A stretch of DNA of 64,000 nucleotides from Nitrospinaceae bacterium (lineage in GTDB: Bacteria; Nitrospinota; Nitrospinia; Nitrospinales; VA-1), in NCBI GenBank assembly GCA_029261595.1, contig JAJDAZ010000039.1:85861-149860 (forward strand), written 5' to 3'. Within the stretch, counting starts at the first letter, position 1, and every line of letters begins with the position of its first letter. The notes below the pieces were generated by a model. That model made no database searches, was not told the DNA's origin, and worked only from the letters and a program-made list of their open reading frames with translations. Of the stretch, positions 35,553 to 45,032 are shown piece after piece. A program made the position numbers and the translations under genes.

Positions 35553-36494
35553 ATGACATCTTCTTCAAGCCATTCTCAAACGACCCGTCAAAGCATTGTG
35601 GCTTGTGGCCAAAGCGTGGACATTGGGGCACCCGTGGTGCTATGGAATGACAAGGGGGGATTCAATTGCCCCAACAAAAGGGGGCGGGAAAGTTGCAGTC
35701 AGCACGACCCGGCCCTGGATGACGCACCGACCCAACCACATAAAGCTTATCAGATCCTCGACCCCAAGGTTGCCTACGAAGAGTTGAAGCAAACCGTGTA
35801 TCAGCTCATTCTTCATTACGATGTGTGTTACTGCTCCTGGCAATGCCATCAGGTCATGAAGGACAGCTCGTTTAAAGGAAGCCAGTTTTATCTCGACCTG
35901 GACGGCACCATTTACCAGACCTGCGATTTGTACTGGAAAACCAACACCGGACCCTCCGATGATCGGATTGGCAACATCCGGTCCGTACACGTGGAAATGG
36001 CCAATCTTTCCTGGGAGGCGCTGAAGGAAGAATCGGATCTCTATCAAGTGACCGGGAACCAATATCGGAAAATCAACGGCCAATGGCAGCTCATTCTTCC
36101 TGAAAAGTACCGGGATAAATTGCGGACCGGGGATTTCAAGGCCGTCCCGGCCCGGTCTCACAAACAACGCGGGTATTTCAGCAGACGGGTCAATGGAAAG
36201 ATGGTCCGCATGTGGGATTTCACCGAAGAACAATATCAGTCCGTCATCAAATTGTGTCTGGGTATTAACCGGTTGTTGCCCAAAATCAAACTCAAGGTTC
36301 CCTATGACAATAAAACCTGCCGAACTCCCTTAGACAGGATCAAAAATTTTTCCAAATTTTCCGGAGTGCTTGGCCATTGCCACATCCAGGGTGGCATCTC
36401 CTCCGGCCTCAGGCAGAAATACGATCCCGGTTCGGTTTTCAACTGGTCCCGTCTCAGAAAAGAGTTTTTAAAAGAAACCAGAAAGACCCGGTGA
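35553..36494 (+). CDS. N-acetylmuramoyl-L-alanine amidase domain protein (amidase_2)
   Basis: This 313-aa protein shows an amidase_2/PGRP fold: a first zinc His in ILHYDVCYCSWQCHQVM, and the late motif GHCHIQGG followed by YDPGSVFNWSRLRKEF, which has the family's D-P-G...F-x-W. It would cut the lactyl-peptide amide in peptidoglycan. No signal peptide is seen, so it may be cytoplasmic, as for recycling amidases, or leave by another route. Several cysteines (SWQC, CSQH) are unusual. It starts 23 bases after nadK. ATG 35553 is used; a TTG just before is less likely. Confidence 0.72.
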   Translation: MTSSSSHSQTTRQSIVACGQSVDIGAPVVLWNDKGGFNCPNKRGRESCSQHDPALDDAPTQPHKAYQILDPKVAYEELKQTVYQLILHYDVCYCSWQCHQVMKDSSFKGSQFYLDLDGTIYQTCDLYWKTNTGPSDDRIGNIRSVHVEMANLSWEALKEESDLYQVTGNQYRKINGQWQLILPEKYRDKLRTGDFKAVPARSHKQRGYFSRRVNGKMVRMWDFTEEQYQSVIKLCLGINRLLPKIKLKVPYDNKTCRTPLDRIKNFSKFSGVLGHCHIQGGISSGLRQKYDPGSVFNWSRLRKEFLKETRKTR

Positions 36495-36582
36495 GGTCGA
36501 ATTCTCAACCGGTCATCCGCTTTATTCCAACCGCATAAAAAACAGTTGACCTCGTTCCCTGTTTGGGGATAGCCTGAATATA

Positions 36583-37146
36583 ATGAATACCAAAAAAATA
36601 ATCGCAATGATGATATCTAAAAACAATCTTTTTCCATGTTCGAAGATGCTTGTCCCCTTGGTAATTTTCCTTTTGGCCGGAATGAGTTTCGTCAGTGAAA
36701 GTTTCGCCGAAACCTTGTACGTCAAAAAATCGGGCACCAAGCTTCAGGCCTCCGATTCTGCGAAATCGAAGGTGATCGCAAAACTCAGCCAGGGAACCCC
36801 GGTCAAGGTGCTCAAAAAATCCAAGAAGTTTTATCAGGTCTCCGCGTCGGGAGGGAACAAAGGATGGGTTTTTAAGTTTAAACTCACATCCAAGCCTCCG
36901 GCCAATTTCGGCGGCGGTGGCGATGTGTTGGGGGCGCTGGGCGGAAGACAAAAAATCGCCGCCAGGGAATCCTCTTCGGGGTCGAGTATCCGCGGATTGA
37001 GCCCCATCTCTGAGAAACACGCAAAAAATAAAGGCATCTCAGAAGAAGAAATCCAGGCAGTGAAGCAGATGGAAACATTTCGCATTCATCCTCAGGAGAT
37101 GGACAAATTTCTTAAGGAAGGCCGGTTGGGCGAATATTCGCAATAG
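36583..37146 (+). CDS. Secreted SH3-domain protein
   Basis: This 187-aa product has an uncleaved or late signal segment (about residues 22-40, MLVPLVIFLLAGMSFVSES), then a bacterial SH3 domain (TLYVKKSGTKLQASDSAKSK to GNKGWVFKFKL) that often binds the cell wall, and a disordered Gly/Ser part with a short helical end. Start could also be the internal ATG at 36610. It is followed by the M48 protease gene, so the two may work together in the envelope. Confidence 0.75.
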   Translation: MNTKKIIAMMISKNNLFPCSKMLVPLVIFLLAGMSFVSESFAETLYVKKSGTKLQASDSAKSKVIAKLSQGTPVKVLKKSKKFYQVSASGGNKGWVFKFKLTSKPPANFGGGGDVLGALGGRQKIAARESSSGSSIRGLSPISEKHAKNKGISEEEIQAVKQMETFRIHPQEMDKFLKEGRLGEYSQ

Positions 37147-37194
37147 CCCTGAAAACGTCTTTTTCTAGTCCTGATACTACTCGGTGAAATATAC

Positions 37195-38184
37195 ATGAAA
37201 AAAATTATCCTAATTTTAGCGCTGGCTTTCCTGAGTCTGGTTTTGGCCCAATCGTCGTATTCCTTCAAGCTGGATGATTTGCTGGAGACCCTGGAAAAGC
37301 CAAAACCAAAATCCCAACCTTCAAAGCAAGAAGCTCCTAAGCAGGAGGCTCCTAAAGAGCAACCCGCCCAGCAAGGCGGCGGAGGCTTGATCGGTCTCGG
37401 CGAGTCTTTGGGAGTCTTCGATAAAAAAACTTCGCGCATTTTGAAAAAGAGCGTTGGCGCGGTGCAGGCGTTTCAACCGATCGGCCTGGAAGAAGAAAAA
37501 GCCATTGGCGGTTCGCTGGCTCTGGAAGTCTTTCATAAATTCGGCGGCATGTATAAAAATGCCGCTTTGCAAACCTATGTCAGCCTGGTGGGAAAATCGG
37601 TGGCGGAAGTTTCCGACCGTCCTGAAATCGACTACCATTTCGCGGTTCTAAATACCGACCATCCCAATGCATTCGCAACTCCTGGCGGTTATGTTTTCGT
37701 CAGCGTCGGTTTACTTCGGATGGTACAAAATGAAGCGCAATTGGCCGGCGTGCTGGGTCACGAAATCGCCCACATCACCCGGAAACACGCCCTGGAAACG
37801 TTGCAACGCAGTAAATTGCTTTCCGGGTTGAACGGTTTGACCATGGCCGCCATGAACAAAGACGAAGGTTTGTTCGATCAGGTCATCGACGAAGTTTCCA
37901 ATGTGCTCTTCACCCGCGGGCTGGACAAGAACCTGGAGCATGAAGCCGACAAATTCGGCACGGAATATGCCTACCGGATGGGCTACCACCCCGCCGGACT
38001 GAACAATTTCATTCAAATTCTGGGCAAATCCAGTTCCCAGGGGTCCTCGATATTTCTCAGCACGCATCCGGGCCCCCAAGCCCGGTTACAGACGCTCGGC
38101 CGGTTTTTACCGCGCTACAAGGCAGTGGGTCTCTATCCCATCCTGGCAAACCGGTATCGAACGACCGTTAAAGGACAACTATGA
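37195..38184 (+). CDS. M48-family periplasmic zinc metalloprotease (BepA-like)
   Basis: The 329-aa protein has a signal peptide (KKIILILALAFLSLVLAQSS), a Pro/Gln/Lys-rich linker, and an M48 peptidase domain with the zinc motif HEIAH at 189-193 and a third ligand in EHEADKFG. It lacks the TPR half of E. coli BepA. Such proteases clear misfolded outer-membrane proteins. It overlaps the next gene by four bases (ATGA). Confidence 0.88.
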   Translation: MKKIILILALAFLSLVLAQSSYSFKLDDLLETLEKPKPKSQPSKQEAPKQEAPKEQPAQQGGGGLIGLGESLGVFDKKTSRILKKSVGAVQAFQPIGLEEEKAIGGSLALEVFHKFGGMYKNAALQTYVSLVGKSVAEVSDRPEIDYHFAVLNTDHPNAFATPGGYVFVSVGLLRMVQNEAQLAGVLGHEIAHITRKHALETLQRSKLLSGLNGLTMAAMNKDEGLFDQVIDEVSNVLFTRGLDKNLEHEADKFGTEYAYRMGYHPAGLNNFIQILGKSSSQGSSIFLSTHPGPQARLQTLGRFLPRYKAVGLYPILANRYRTTVKGQL

Positions 38185-38666
38185 AAAAAACGGGAATTTT
38201 CAGGGACGAACTTCCTGGGGAAAAAAAAAGCATCATCAATCTTTTGATGACGGGATACATCGTCGTTATTTCCTGCCTGGGATACGTGGCGTTTTATATT
38301 TTTATTCAGATGGTGCAACTGGAGCGCATCGTCACCGCCATCGATGTTCAAGCTCAAACCCCTGAACAGGTCAAGTTGTTAACGGACCGGATGACGCGAA
38401 CGACCGGCCAGTTGCGCAATGAAATCGTCGGGCTCGCCATTTTGGGCAGTGTGATTTGCCTGATAGGTGGCGTTTACACCGTCAACATGGTGATTCGGCC
38501 TCTACGCAAATTGGTCGAGTTCACTGAAAGTAAAGGCGAAACCACTCTGCCTGAATTTAAAACCAATACCGAGCTCAAACAACTCGCCACCGCTCTGGCA
38601 GAAAATTTTTCCGGTAGCCCGTCTTCCCAGTCAAAAACCGAGGCTTCGGAAAATCCCGCCCCTTAA
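38181..38666 (+). CDS. Two-helix membrane protein with HAMP-like end
   Basis: This 161-aa protein has two membrane helices (about 22-42 and 82-102) around a short periplasmic loop and ends in a cytoplasmic region (MVIRPLRKLVEFTESKGETT) that resembles a HAMP linker, followed by a disordered Ser/Pro tail. It is coupled to the M48 protease gene. It might be a signalling partner for the protease, but no output domain is seen. Confidence 0.65.
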   Translation: MKKTGIFRDELPGEKKSIINLLMTGYIVVISCLGYVAFYIFIQMVQLERIVTAIDVQAQTPEQVKLLTDRMTRTTGQLRNEIVGLAILGSVICLIGGVYTVNMVIRPLRKLVEFTESKGETTLPEFKTNTELKQLATALAENFSGSPSSQSKTEASENPAP

Positions 38667-38691
38667 AGATTTCTTTGAATAAAATATTTCG

Positions 38692-39444
38692 TCAGGAACC
38701 GGCGTAACCGCCTGTCATACGGTCCAGTTGGGAGGGGAAGGAGAAGATATCCTGGCGGGGAATTCCAATCTCATCCAGCAATTGCACGAAGAAAAAATAG
38801 TCCATTTTGTTTTTCAACGTTTCCAGGGCGGTCAGCACCTGGGCTTCGTCGTGGGAAATGGGAACAAATTCTTCGCATATTTCAGGGACCGTGAGGTTTC
38901 CCTGGCGGGGTTTGGCCAGCAGGGGCGCTATCCTGGGGAGCTTGTGAATTTTCTTTAATTTTCTGTTGGAAGATTTTTCCATCCCCAGATATTTGATGCA
39001 TTTTTCGCGTAGCAACAGACCTTTTTCCCAGGGGCCGGAATTTTTCCAATCCAGTAAAAGAACGTTTCCCGTTCTTTTGTCAGACAACAGGATCAAATCC
39101 TGCTCCTGGCGCTTGCGTTCCTCCTTTTGCAATTCCCTGGCTTCCTCCCGCGCCTCCAGTTCTTCTTCCCAATGTCCGAGCCTGAAGTCATCGTTGTCCT
39201 GAATTTTATTTTTCATGGCGTTGTACCGAACCGTGAGGACATCCTCATAGGACATTTGGTCAAGCGCCGTATAATGCTTAAAGGCTTCCCCAAGGTCGAA
39301 TGATTTCGCATGGGCAATCATGGCCTTAAATTTTTCCGGGTCTTTTTCTTTCAAAGCCGCCATCACCGGCGCGGCTTCTTTCCAAAGCAACCAACCGCCG
39401 CCAGCCAGGGCTAAAACCAGAAGAACTGTCAACGCTGCTTTCAT
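38692..39444 (-). CDS. Membrane-anchored protein of unknown function
   Basis: This 250-aa protein has one N-terminal helix (ALTVLLVLALAGGGWLLW) and a soluble part with a strongly charged coiled coil (about residues 90-115) and a globular end. No signal cleavage or lipobox is obvious, so it is probably anchored facing the periplasm. Family not recognised. It converges on the 161-aa gene and lies ahead of purH in the other direction. Confidence 0.65.
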   Translation of the reverse strand: MKAALTVLLVLALAGGGWLLWKEAAPVMAALKEKDPEKFKAMIAHAKSFDLGEAFKHYTALDQMSYEDVLTVRYNAMKNKIQDNDDFRLGHWEEELEAREEARELQKEERKRQEQDLILLSDKRTGNVLLLDWKNSGPWEKGLLLREKCIKYLGMEKSSNRKLKKIHKLPRIAPLLAKPRQGNLTVPEICEEFVPISHDEAQVLTALETLKNKMDYFFFVQLLDEIGIPRQDIFSFPSQLDRMTGGYAGS

Positions 39445-39593
39445 ATCATCCGTCTTTCAATGAGGTTGTGCGCCTGATCGTTATTATCTAGTCGACATAA
39501 ATGAGGAAAACGTTTATGGAAAAAATTTCAAGGAAGATTGGTTTGCTGATGAATCAAGAGAAAAAGGTGAAGAGAAATTTTTTAAGAATCTCT

Positions 39594-41150
39594 TTAATGT
39601 TTGAAGTGCCGGATGCCGGTAAAGACCATCGCGACCATGTGTTCGTTGGCCGCCTGAATCACTTCCTCGTCGCGGATGGACCCCCCCGGTTGGATGATTG
39701 CCGAAACGCCGCTCTTTGCCGCTTCGTCAACGGAATCCCGGAAGGGGAAAAATGCGTCCGAGGCCATGACGCTCCCCGGCAATGGTTTTTTCGCCTTGTC
39801 CACTGCCAGACGGGCGGAGTCCACCCGGCTCATTTGTCCCGCACCCAATCCGATGGTTTCCTGATTGCGCGCATAAATAATGGCGTTGGACTTGACATGC
39901 TTGGCGATCACCCAGGCGAATTTCAAGTCCTCCATTTCCTGTTCGGTGGGTTGTTTTTCGGTCACGATTTTTAACCGGGCAGGATCGTAAGTCACCGTGT
40001 CCAGGTCCTGAACCAGAAGACCGCCGCCAATGCGTTTGATGTCCATCCGTTTTCCGGATCGGGACGAGACGGTGGCGGGCATTTCCATCAAGCGGATATT
40101 TTTTTTAGCGGCGAGCATTTCCACCGCCTTTTTATCGAATCCGGGAGCCACGATCGCTTCCACAAAGTTTTTAAGAATTTCCCTGGCGACCTCTTCTCCC
40201 AGAGGCCGGTTAAAACTCAGAATGCCGCCAAACGCAGACGTCGGGTCCGTTTCCCTCGCCTGGATGAATGCCTGTAACTGATTTTCATTCAAAGCCACCC
40301 CGCACGGATTGGTGTGTTTAATGATGACGGCGGCGCTGGATTCAAATTCGGTCACCAGTTCCCAGGCGGCGTTTAAATCGAGGAGGTTATTGAACGACAG
40401 TTCTTTTCCCTGGAGTTGACGGGCCGAGACAATGTCGGACAGTCCGGCTGAAGATTGCCGGTAGAGGGCGGCGGATTGATGCGGGTTTTCACCGTAGCGC
40501 AGATCCTGAATTTTCTCGTAACCTTCCTGATAAACTGCCGGAAACCCGGACCCGTCATCGGATTGAAGAGTCAGGTAATTTGAGATCATCGAATCGTATC
40601 GGGCCGTGTGGGTAAAAGCATCCCGGCTCAACCGCTTGCGTGTCTTTAAAGTGGTGCTCCCCTCATAGGCGTTCATTTCCTGGATCACCGTTTCATAATC
40701 CTTCGGGTCCACCACCACGGCGACATCGTTAAAATTTTTTGCCGAAGAGCGCACCATGGCCGGACCGCCGATATCGATATTCTCGACGGCCTCGTCGAAG
40801 GTGCAATCTTTTTTGGCGATGGTCTGTTCAAAGGGGTAAAGGTTGACGGCGACCAAATCAATCGTTTCGATGCCGTGCTCACTCATGGACTGCATATGGC
40901 CCTCAATGTCCCGCCGTCCCAGGATGCCGCCGTGCACTTTGGGGTGCAGGGTTTTTACCCGGCCATCCATCATTTCAGGGAACCCGGTATAGTCGGACAC
41001 CAGCCGGACTGGAACGCCATTTTTCTGAAGCAGGTCGGCGGTTCCTCCGGTGGAAAGAATCTTTACGCCCAGCGCATGCAACCGTTGCGCAAACTCCACT
41101 ACGCCCGTTTTGTCGGAGACGCTGATCAATGCATTTTTAATGGATCTCAT
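39594..41150 (-). CDS. purH: Bifunctional AICAR transformylase/IMP cyclohydrolase
   Basis: PurH does the last two steps of IMP synthesis. The 518-aa protein has the MGS-like cyclohydrolase domain ([32 protein letters not shown]) and the AICAR transformylase domain ([30 protein letters not shown]) with the expected end [14 protein letters not shown] 41150 is used; a TTG sits directly ahead at 41153. No clear ribosome site, but it starts seven bases after the stop of the 59-aa gene and is probably coupled to it. Confidence 0.95.
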   Translation of the reverse strand: MRSIKNALISVSDKTGVVEFAQRLHALGVKILSTGGTADLLQKNGVPVRLVSDYTGFPEMMDGRVKTLHPKVHGGILGRRDIEGHMQSMSEHGIETIDLVAVNLYPFEQTIAKKDCTFDEAVENIDIGGPAMVRSSAKNFNDVAVVVDPKDYETVIQEMNAYEGSTTLKTRKRLSRDAFTHTARYDSMISNYLTLQSDDGSGFPAVYQEGYEKIQDLRYGENPHQSAALYRQSSAGLSDIVSARQLQGKELSFNNLLDLNAAWELVTEFESSAAVIIKHTNPCGVALNENQLQAFIQARETDPTSAFGGILSFNRPLGEEVAREILKNFVEAIVAPGFDKKAVEMLAAKKNIRLMEMPATVSSRSGKRMDIKRIGGGLLVQDLDTVTYDPARLKIVTEKQPTEQEMEDLKFAWVIAKHVKSNAIIYARNQETIGLGAGQMSRVDSARLAVDKAKKPLPGSVMASDAFFPFRDSVDEAAKSGVSAIIQPGGSIRDEEVIQAANEHMVAMVFTGIRHFKH

Positions 41151-41156
41151 CAATAG

Positions 41157-41336
41157 TCAGATTCTAAGGTTTTTCTTTTTGGGAGGGGTTTTGCGAATCA
41201 GTGAATCAGGAGTGAGCGCCTGGATGATCCGGATCAGCCAGACAGGAAACGACCCTATGGTTTCAAATAACCCAGGCTCTTTTCTCTGGTGAACCGGCGT
41301 CGCGGATTTTTTAAGGGGTTGATTTTCTTCGCTCAT
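41157..41336 (-). CDS. Short 59-aa protein upstream of purH
   Basis: This 59-codon frame has a strong ribosome site (TGAGGA six bases before ATG 41336) and stops seven bases before purH. The product starts MSEENQPLKKSATPVHQRK, has a short hydrophobic patch (FPVWLIRIIQAL) and ends very basic (TPPKKKNLRI). It could be a small real protein or a leader peptide that controls purH. No family recognised. Confidence 0.55.
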   Translation of the reverse strand: MSEENQPLKKSATPVHQRKEPGLFETIGSFPVWLIRIIQALTPDSLIRKTPPKKKNLRI

Positions 41337-41563
41337 GAATTTCCTCAGGGGTTATGCATAAAATATATGGTTCGATCAGCTCAAAAGCTGAATAGTCGAT
41401 ATGAGTGGCTGAATGATACTATTTTTCGGCGCTATTTTAAATAAAATAAAACCGAGGTACCCATTAACGGGATAACTTTCAAATTCCCAATCAGTTTCGG
41501 GGGAGCGGTGCCGGCCCTGAAATAATCCCCGCACCGAATTTCTTCATTTCCCCTAAGGACAAT

Positions 41564-43345
41564 TCACAACTTAATGCAAAGTCCGTGGGTGAATTTCCAC
41601 TCAACCGGTTGCTTGAGGTCAATCCGGCTGAACTGCGTTTCCAGGTTCTGCACGCATTGGTGAATCACCTGTTTGAGAAACTTGCGGTCCTCTCCGGTCC
41701 AGGCCATGGGAATCTGCAACAGCCGATTTTGGAAGGCTTCGATGAGATCCTCGTTGCAGACCTTATTGTCCTCATTAAAGACTTTTGGAAGAAAGATGAG
41801 CTCCAGAAAACTTTGGGCCGCCACCTCCAGCAAGGGTTGGCACAAAATTTCCTTAAAAAGGGAAAATCTTGCCAGAGCGGTCGTCGTCCAGGTGATGAAA
41901 TCCATATTGGATTTTATTTCCGGGATATCGCTTTCCTCAAGATACTGGTTCATGGATCTTTCCGTGAGATCCAGACAATGTTTGGAAAAGCGGACCATGA
42001 AAGCCCACAGGCCAAGAAGACTCTCCATTCCACGGACATCCTCTAGCGCCGCGAAATCTCTCGCTTTCAAAGATTCTTTGGTCAGATCATTGATTTGTGG
42101 AAACCGATAGACCAGCGCCGCCATCTGTTCTTTTTCGGCAGATGTAAAGAGCAGGTTTAAAAACCCTCCCTGCTCCTTCAATAAGGTTTCCGCTTTCCAT
42201 TTGACACTCGTCACCCGATGATGTCCCGCCTGAAAAAGAACCTGCATCCAGGTGCGCTCAAGAAGGTTTCTGCCCTTTGCGGGGTCGCCTTCGGAGGCCA
42301 GGTCCAATCCTATGTTGATGTAGCCCAGAACTTTTCGAATGACCTTTTCCCGGCATTCAAGGTTCGCAGGGTCCTCCTTGTCCGCGACGATCACTTTGTT
42401 GGCCAGACACACCAGTTCCCAGTGAATCGCGTCCAGGCGGCTTTGGTCCTGCACCTGGGCGACGGATTGTCCTAAGAAAGTGGAGGCGTCCGCCTGGGCC
42501 AATAAATACTGCGGCGGAAGCTGATAAACCTCACCTTCCAAAAAGTCCCCCGCATCGGGAACCTGCAGTTTGATGGATTCCGCGTCGATATGGCTGTAAA
42601 CGCCCACTGCTTCATCATAATCCGGAATGCCCTTTTCGGAGATGCGGGACATCCTCCATTGGTAGGCCTTTTCGACTGTTGGTGTCAGGGAATACCAGAT
42701 GACCGCTTCCAGAAGGGAATAAAAAACCGACGGCTGGCTAGCCACCAGGAGGGTGAGAAGTTTTTTAACCGGTTCAAAGTTTTCAGTTTTAAAAAAAATA
42801 TCGTAAACCCCATCCGGCGTGTAATGAGGCAATTCTTCGGTGCCTTCATAGGAGTCGGTCATTTCATCCTGCTTATAAACCTTGATGAGCGCCTGCATCA
42901 GCATTACCTTTTGATCGAACTCCTCGGTCATGAACCATTCGAGAATTTTTGGCTCATCGCATTTTCCCAGAAGGTCTATCCAGTCCAGGGCCCGCTTGGG
43001 TTGAAATTTGTCGCCAATCCACCACTCCAGATCGAATATGAATTGCAGTTGGTCCTGGTTCGCCAGGGATAAAACAGGCAAAGCGTCTTCTTCCCCGATC
43101 ACCTTGATCATATGGTAAATCTCTTCCGGAGGGATCAGGTCGACCACTTGCCTCGCCTTTGACGATAGAGTCAACAGGTTCTGTTTTTGATCCTGCGGGC
43201 ATTGGAGGATTAAGCGGGCCTGCTCTTCGACAGTCATTTCGGACAACAGCTTCTCCACTTCCCTGGGGTTTTGGGAAATCCAGTCTTCAGGAAAAGGCAA
43301 TTGATTAAAAGTTAGATTGTCGGTTGGTTTATTCGTTGAAGGCAT
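41564..43345 (-). CDS. DUF6178 family protein
   Basis: This 593-aa cytoplasmic protein looks like the DUF6178 family of Deltaproteobacteria-like genomes, with the N-terminal pattern PPEEIYHMIKVIGEEDALPV, then QFIFDLEWWIGDKFQPKRAL and the later YSLTPTVEKAYQWRMSRISE. Helical throughout. Function is unknown; the family call rests on my recall of its typical sequence. It is monocistronic. Confidence 0.75.
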   Translation of the reverse strand: MPSTNKPTDNLTFNQLPFPEDWISQNPREVEKLLSEMTVEEQARLILQCPQDQKQNLLTLSSKARQVVDLIPPEEIYHMIKVIGEEDALPVLSLANQDQLQFIFDLEWWIGDKFQPKRALDWIDLLGKCDEPKILEWFMTEEFDQKVMLMQALIKVYKQDEMTDSYEGTEELPHYTPDGVYDIFFKTENFEPVKKLLTLLVASQPSVFYSLLEAVIWYSLTPTVEKAYQWRMSRISEKGIPDYDEAVGVYSHIDAESIKLQVPDAGDFLEGEVYQLPPQYLLAQADASTFLGQSVAQVQDQSRLDAIHWELVCLANKVIVADKEDPANLECREKVIRKVLGYINIGLDLASEGDPAKGRNLLERTWMQVLFQAGHHRVTSVKWKAETLLKEQGGFLNLLFTSAEKEQMAALVYRFPQINDLTKESLKARDFAALEDVRGMESLLGLWAFMVRFSKHCLDLTERSMNQYLEESDIPEIKSNMDFITWTTTALARFSLFKEILCQPLLEVAAQSFLELIFLPKVFNEDNKVCNEDLIEAFQNRLLQIPMAWTGEDRKFLKQVIHQCVQNLETQFSRIDLKQPVEWKFTHGLCIKL

Positions 43346-43422
43346 TAGAGTTCTTTAATCCATAATGAGGACAATAACAGGATATAAAACCTGGCACTTG
43401 TGATATTTGACCATTGCCTTCA

Positions 43423-43437
43423 TACCCCGAAGGGGTA
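43423..43437. repeat. Copy B, small hairpin of the intergenic repeat
   Basis: TACCCC and GGGGTA pair around GAA. The sequence CCTTCATACCCC resembles the right-hand part of copies A (26976) and C (49829). It lies between the DUF6178 gene and pgeF, where nothing else is seen. Confidence 0.4.
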
Positions 43438-43557
43438 GGAGAGGTAATGAAGGGCTTCACCCGCTATAAAGCCATCGAACAGTAATTTCGGTCTAAGCGG
43501 TATGCTGGATTATAGACTCAATCGGCCAGGCAAACAACTCAGGAGAAAAAACCGGGG

Positions 43558-44334
43558 TCAGCCCGAGGTGAACATGGCCACCGTCAACATTCGTCCGGTG
43601 GTATTTTCCCGTCGGTAGGAAAAAAAACGCTCCACCTGGCAGGAGGTGCAAATCCCGGTATGTGAAATATTTTCCGGCGCAATTCCAGCCATATTGGCAT
43701 CCAGAGCATTGGCAGAAAATAAATCGAGCATGAATTTATCCGTGGGTGAGGGCTTCACGAACCCGGCCCAATCGGGATACCCTTTTTTGAAAAGTTCGAT
43801 GCAGTCTGCATCCACCTCGTAGCAGCACATTCCAATGCCGGGACCCATGCCCATCAGAATATCCTGAGGATTGCTTCCATAAAGCTTTTGCATGGTCTCA
43901 ATGGTTTTTGAAACAATTTTTTGCGCCGTGCCTTTTCTCCCGGCATGAATCACCCCTGCCACATGCTTCCGGGAATCATAAACCACCACGGGGACGCAGT
44001 CTGCCGTCAGGACGCCTATGGGAATGCCGGTGAGCCGGGTGATGATCGCATCGGCGGGAATATCGGCCACCTGGGCCGGGAGAATGGATGGGTCTTTCAA
44101 GTCATAAATGACATCACTGTGAGTCTGCCGGACCAGGAAAGCATCCTCCTTGTCGCTGCCGATGGATTGCAAAAACCATTGCAAATGGCGATGTCTGGAT
44201 GGGCTCCCGATGGAAAAATTTAATTCGCCCGTTGTGCCATCTTCCCGTTCATAGCACCTTGGACTGAAAGCGTGGATGAGGTCGGGTTGCTTGTTCAATG
44301 AATCAATTGAAGCCGAATGAATGATGGGTTGCAT
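43558..44334 (-). CDS. pgeF: Purine-nucleoside phosphorylase/laccase-domain protein PgeF
   Basis: This 258-aa protein of the YfiH/PgeF family (copper/zinc oxidoreductase fold, DUF152) has the zinc ligands in VIHAGRKGTAQKIV (His), GIGMCCYEVD (Cys) and the end HTGICTSCQVERFF. Recent work on the family shows purine nucleoside phosphorylase and adenosine deaminase activity, and removal of wrongly inserted L-Ser in peptidoglycan in E. coli. The length is normal. It is alone, with the histone-like gene reading away from it. Confidence 0.9.
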   Translation of the reverse strand: MQPIIHSASIDSLNKQPDLIHAFSPRCYEREDGTTGELNFSIGSPSRHRHLQWFLQSIGSDKEDAFLVRQTHSDVIYDLKDPSILPAQVADIPADAIITRLTGIPIGVLTADCVPVVVYDSRKHVAGVIHAGRKGTAQKIVSKTIETMQKLYGSNPQDILMGMGPGIGMCCYEVDADCIELFKKGYPDWAGFVKPSPTDKFMLDLFSANALDANMAGIAPENISHTGICTSCQVERFFSYRRENTTGRMLTVAMFTSG

Positions 44335-44545
44335 GGGGAAAGACAGTTTTTTAAATATTTTTCTTGATGAAATCCCGTTGCGCTGTGTTTTGCCGGCTGA
44401 ATGGAAACTTTTCGATCAAGTGAATTAGCCAGTAACCAGGCATGATTTGGCCGGTCCTTAAAATTTTAAAAATTTTTGCCGTGGGATTTTGGCTTGAATG
44501 TAAATCAATTCCATACAGAGGTTGCTAATTAATGTCAATATTATC

Positions 44546-44573
44546 TTGACTTTAACTGTCTATGGAATAAAAT
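44546..44573 (+). promoter_or_regulatory. Strong sigma-70 promoter for the histone-like gene
   Basis: TTGACT (44546-44551), 16 bases, then TAAAAT (44568-44573). The rest of the 307-base gap 44335-44641 is AT-rich, with A/T palindromes near 44460-44480 and no coding frame. The ribosome site AAGGAG is six bases before the ATG. Confidence 0.75.
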
Positions 44574-44641
44574 ATTTATATATCCTTTGAGCGCTGAAGC
44601 AAAAGTCTTTTGGGGATTATCAAGGCTAAAAGGAGATCTTG

Positions 44642-44917
44642 ATGGCAACCAAGAAAAAAGCAGCAAAGAAAAAAGTAGCTAAAAAGAAAGTAGCTAAAAA
44701 GAAAGTAGCTAAAAAGAAAGTAGCTAAAAAGAAAGTAGCTAAAAAGAAAGTAGCGAAGAAAAAAGTTGCTAAAAAGAAAGTAGCGAAGAAAAAAGTTGCA
44801 AAGAAAAAAGTCGCTAAAAAGAAAGTAGCGAAGAAAAAAGTTGCAAAAAAGAAAGTAGCGAAGAAAAAAGTTGCAAAGAAAAAAGTCGCTAAAAAGAAAG
44901 CTAAAAGACGTGCATAA
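44642..44917 (+). CDS. Histone H1-like basic protein made of a lysine-rich pentapeptide repeat
   Basis: The 91-aa protein is almost entirely the repeat VAKKK, about 15 copies after an [10 protein letters not shown] start, and ends in AKRRA. It has no acidic residues and only K, V, A, T, R and M. This resembles the Lys/Ala tails of bacterial histone-like proteins such as HctB, the AlgP C-terminal tail and other nucleoid proteins. It would bind DNA or RNA by charge. Strong promoter and ribosome site suggest high expression. The opposite frame (Phe/Leu/Ala repeat) is a shadow. Confidence 0.8.
   Translation: MATKKKAAKKKVAKKKVAKKKVAKKKVAKKKVAKKKVAKKKVAKKKVAKKKVAKKKVAKKKVAKKKVAKKKVAKKKVAKKKVAKKKAKRRA
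44657..44902 (+). repeat. 15-bp minisatellite with a duplicated longer block
   Basis: The coding repeat is a 15-bp unit with a few variants. The early units are nearly identical (gtagctaaaaagaaa). Later a block of about 48 bases reading gtagcg...gttgca...gtcgct...aag occurs twice, so copies have been added by slippage or unequal exchange. The number of units probably varies between strains. Confidence 0.75.
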
Positions 44918-45032
44918 GTAGACAACGAGTCGAAAGCTTTCAAACGACAGTTTAATTTTTTGTAATTAATAACTATCCCAACATTTCCCCGAATTGGTTT
45001 TTTTTGTTTCAGCGCTCAAAAAACCTTTGTTT

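Noticed and set aside
44657-44902. Regular 15-bp repeats looked like a CRISPR array
   Set aside because: There are no unique spacers and the repeat codes for a protein in frame.
44626-44943. Phe/Leu/Ala repeat frame on the minus strand
   Set aside because: It is the complement of the VAKKK repeat gene, and it lacks a promoter and a ribosome site.
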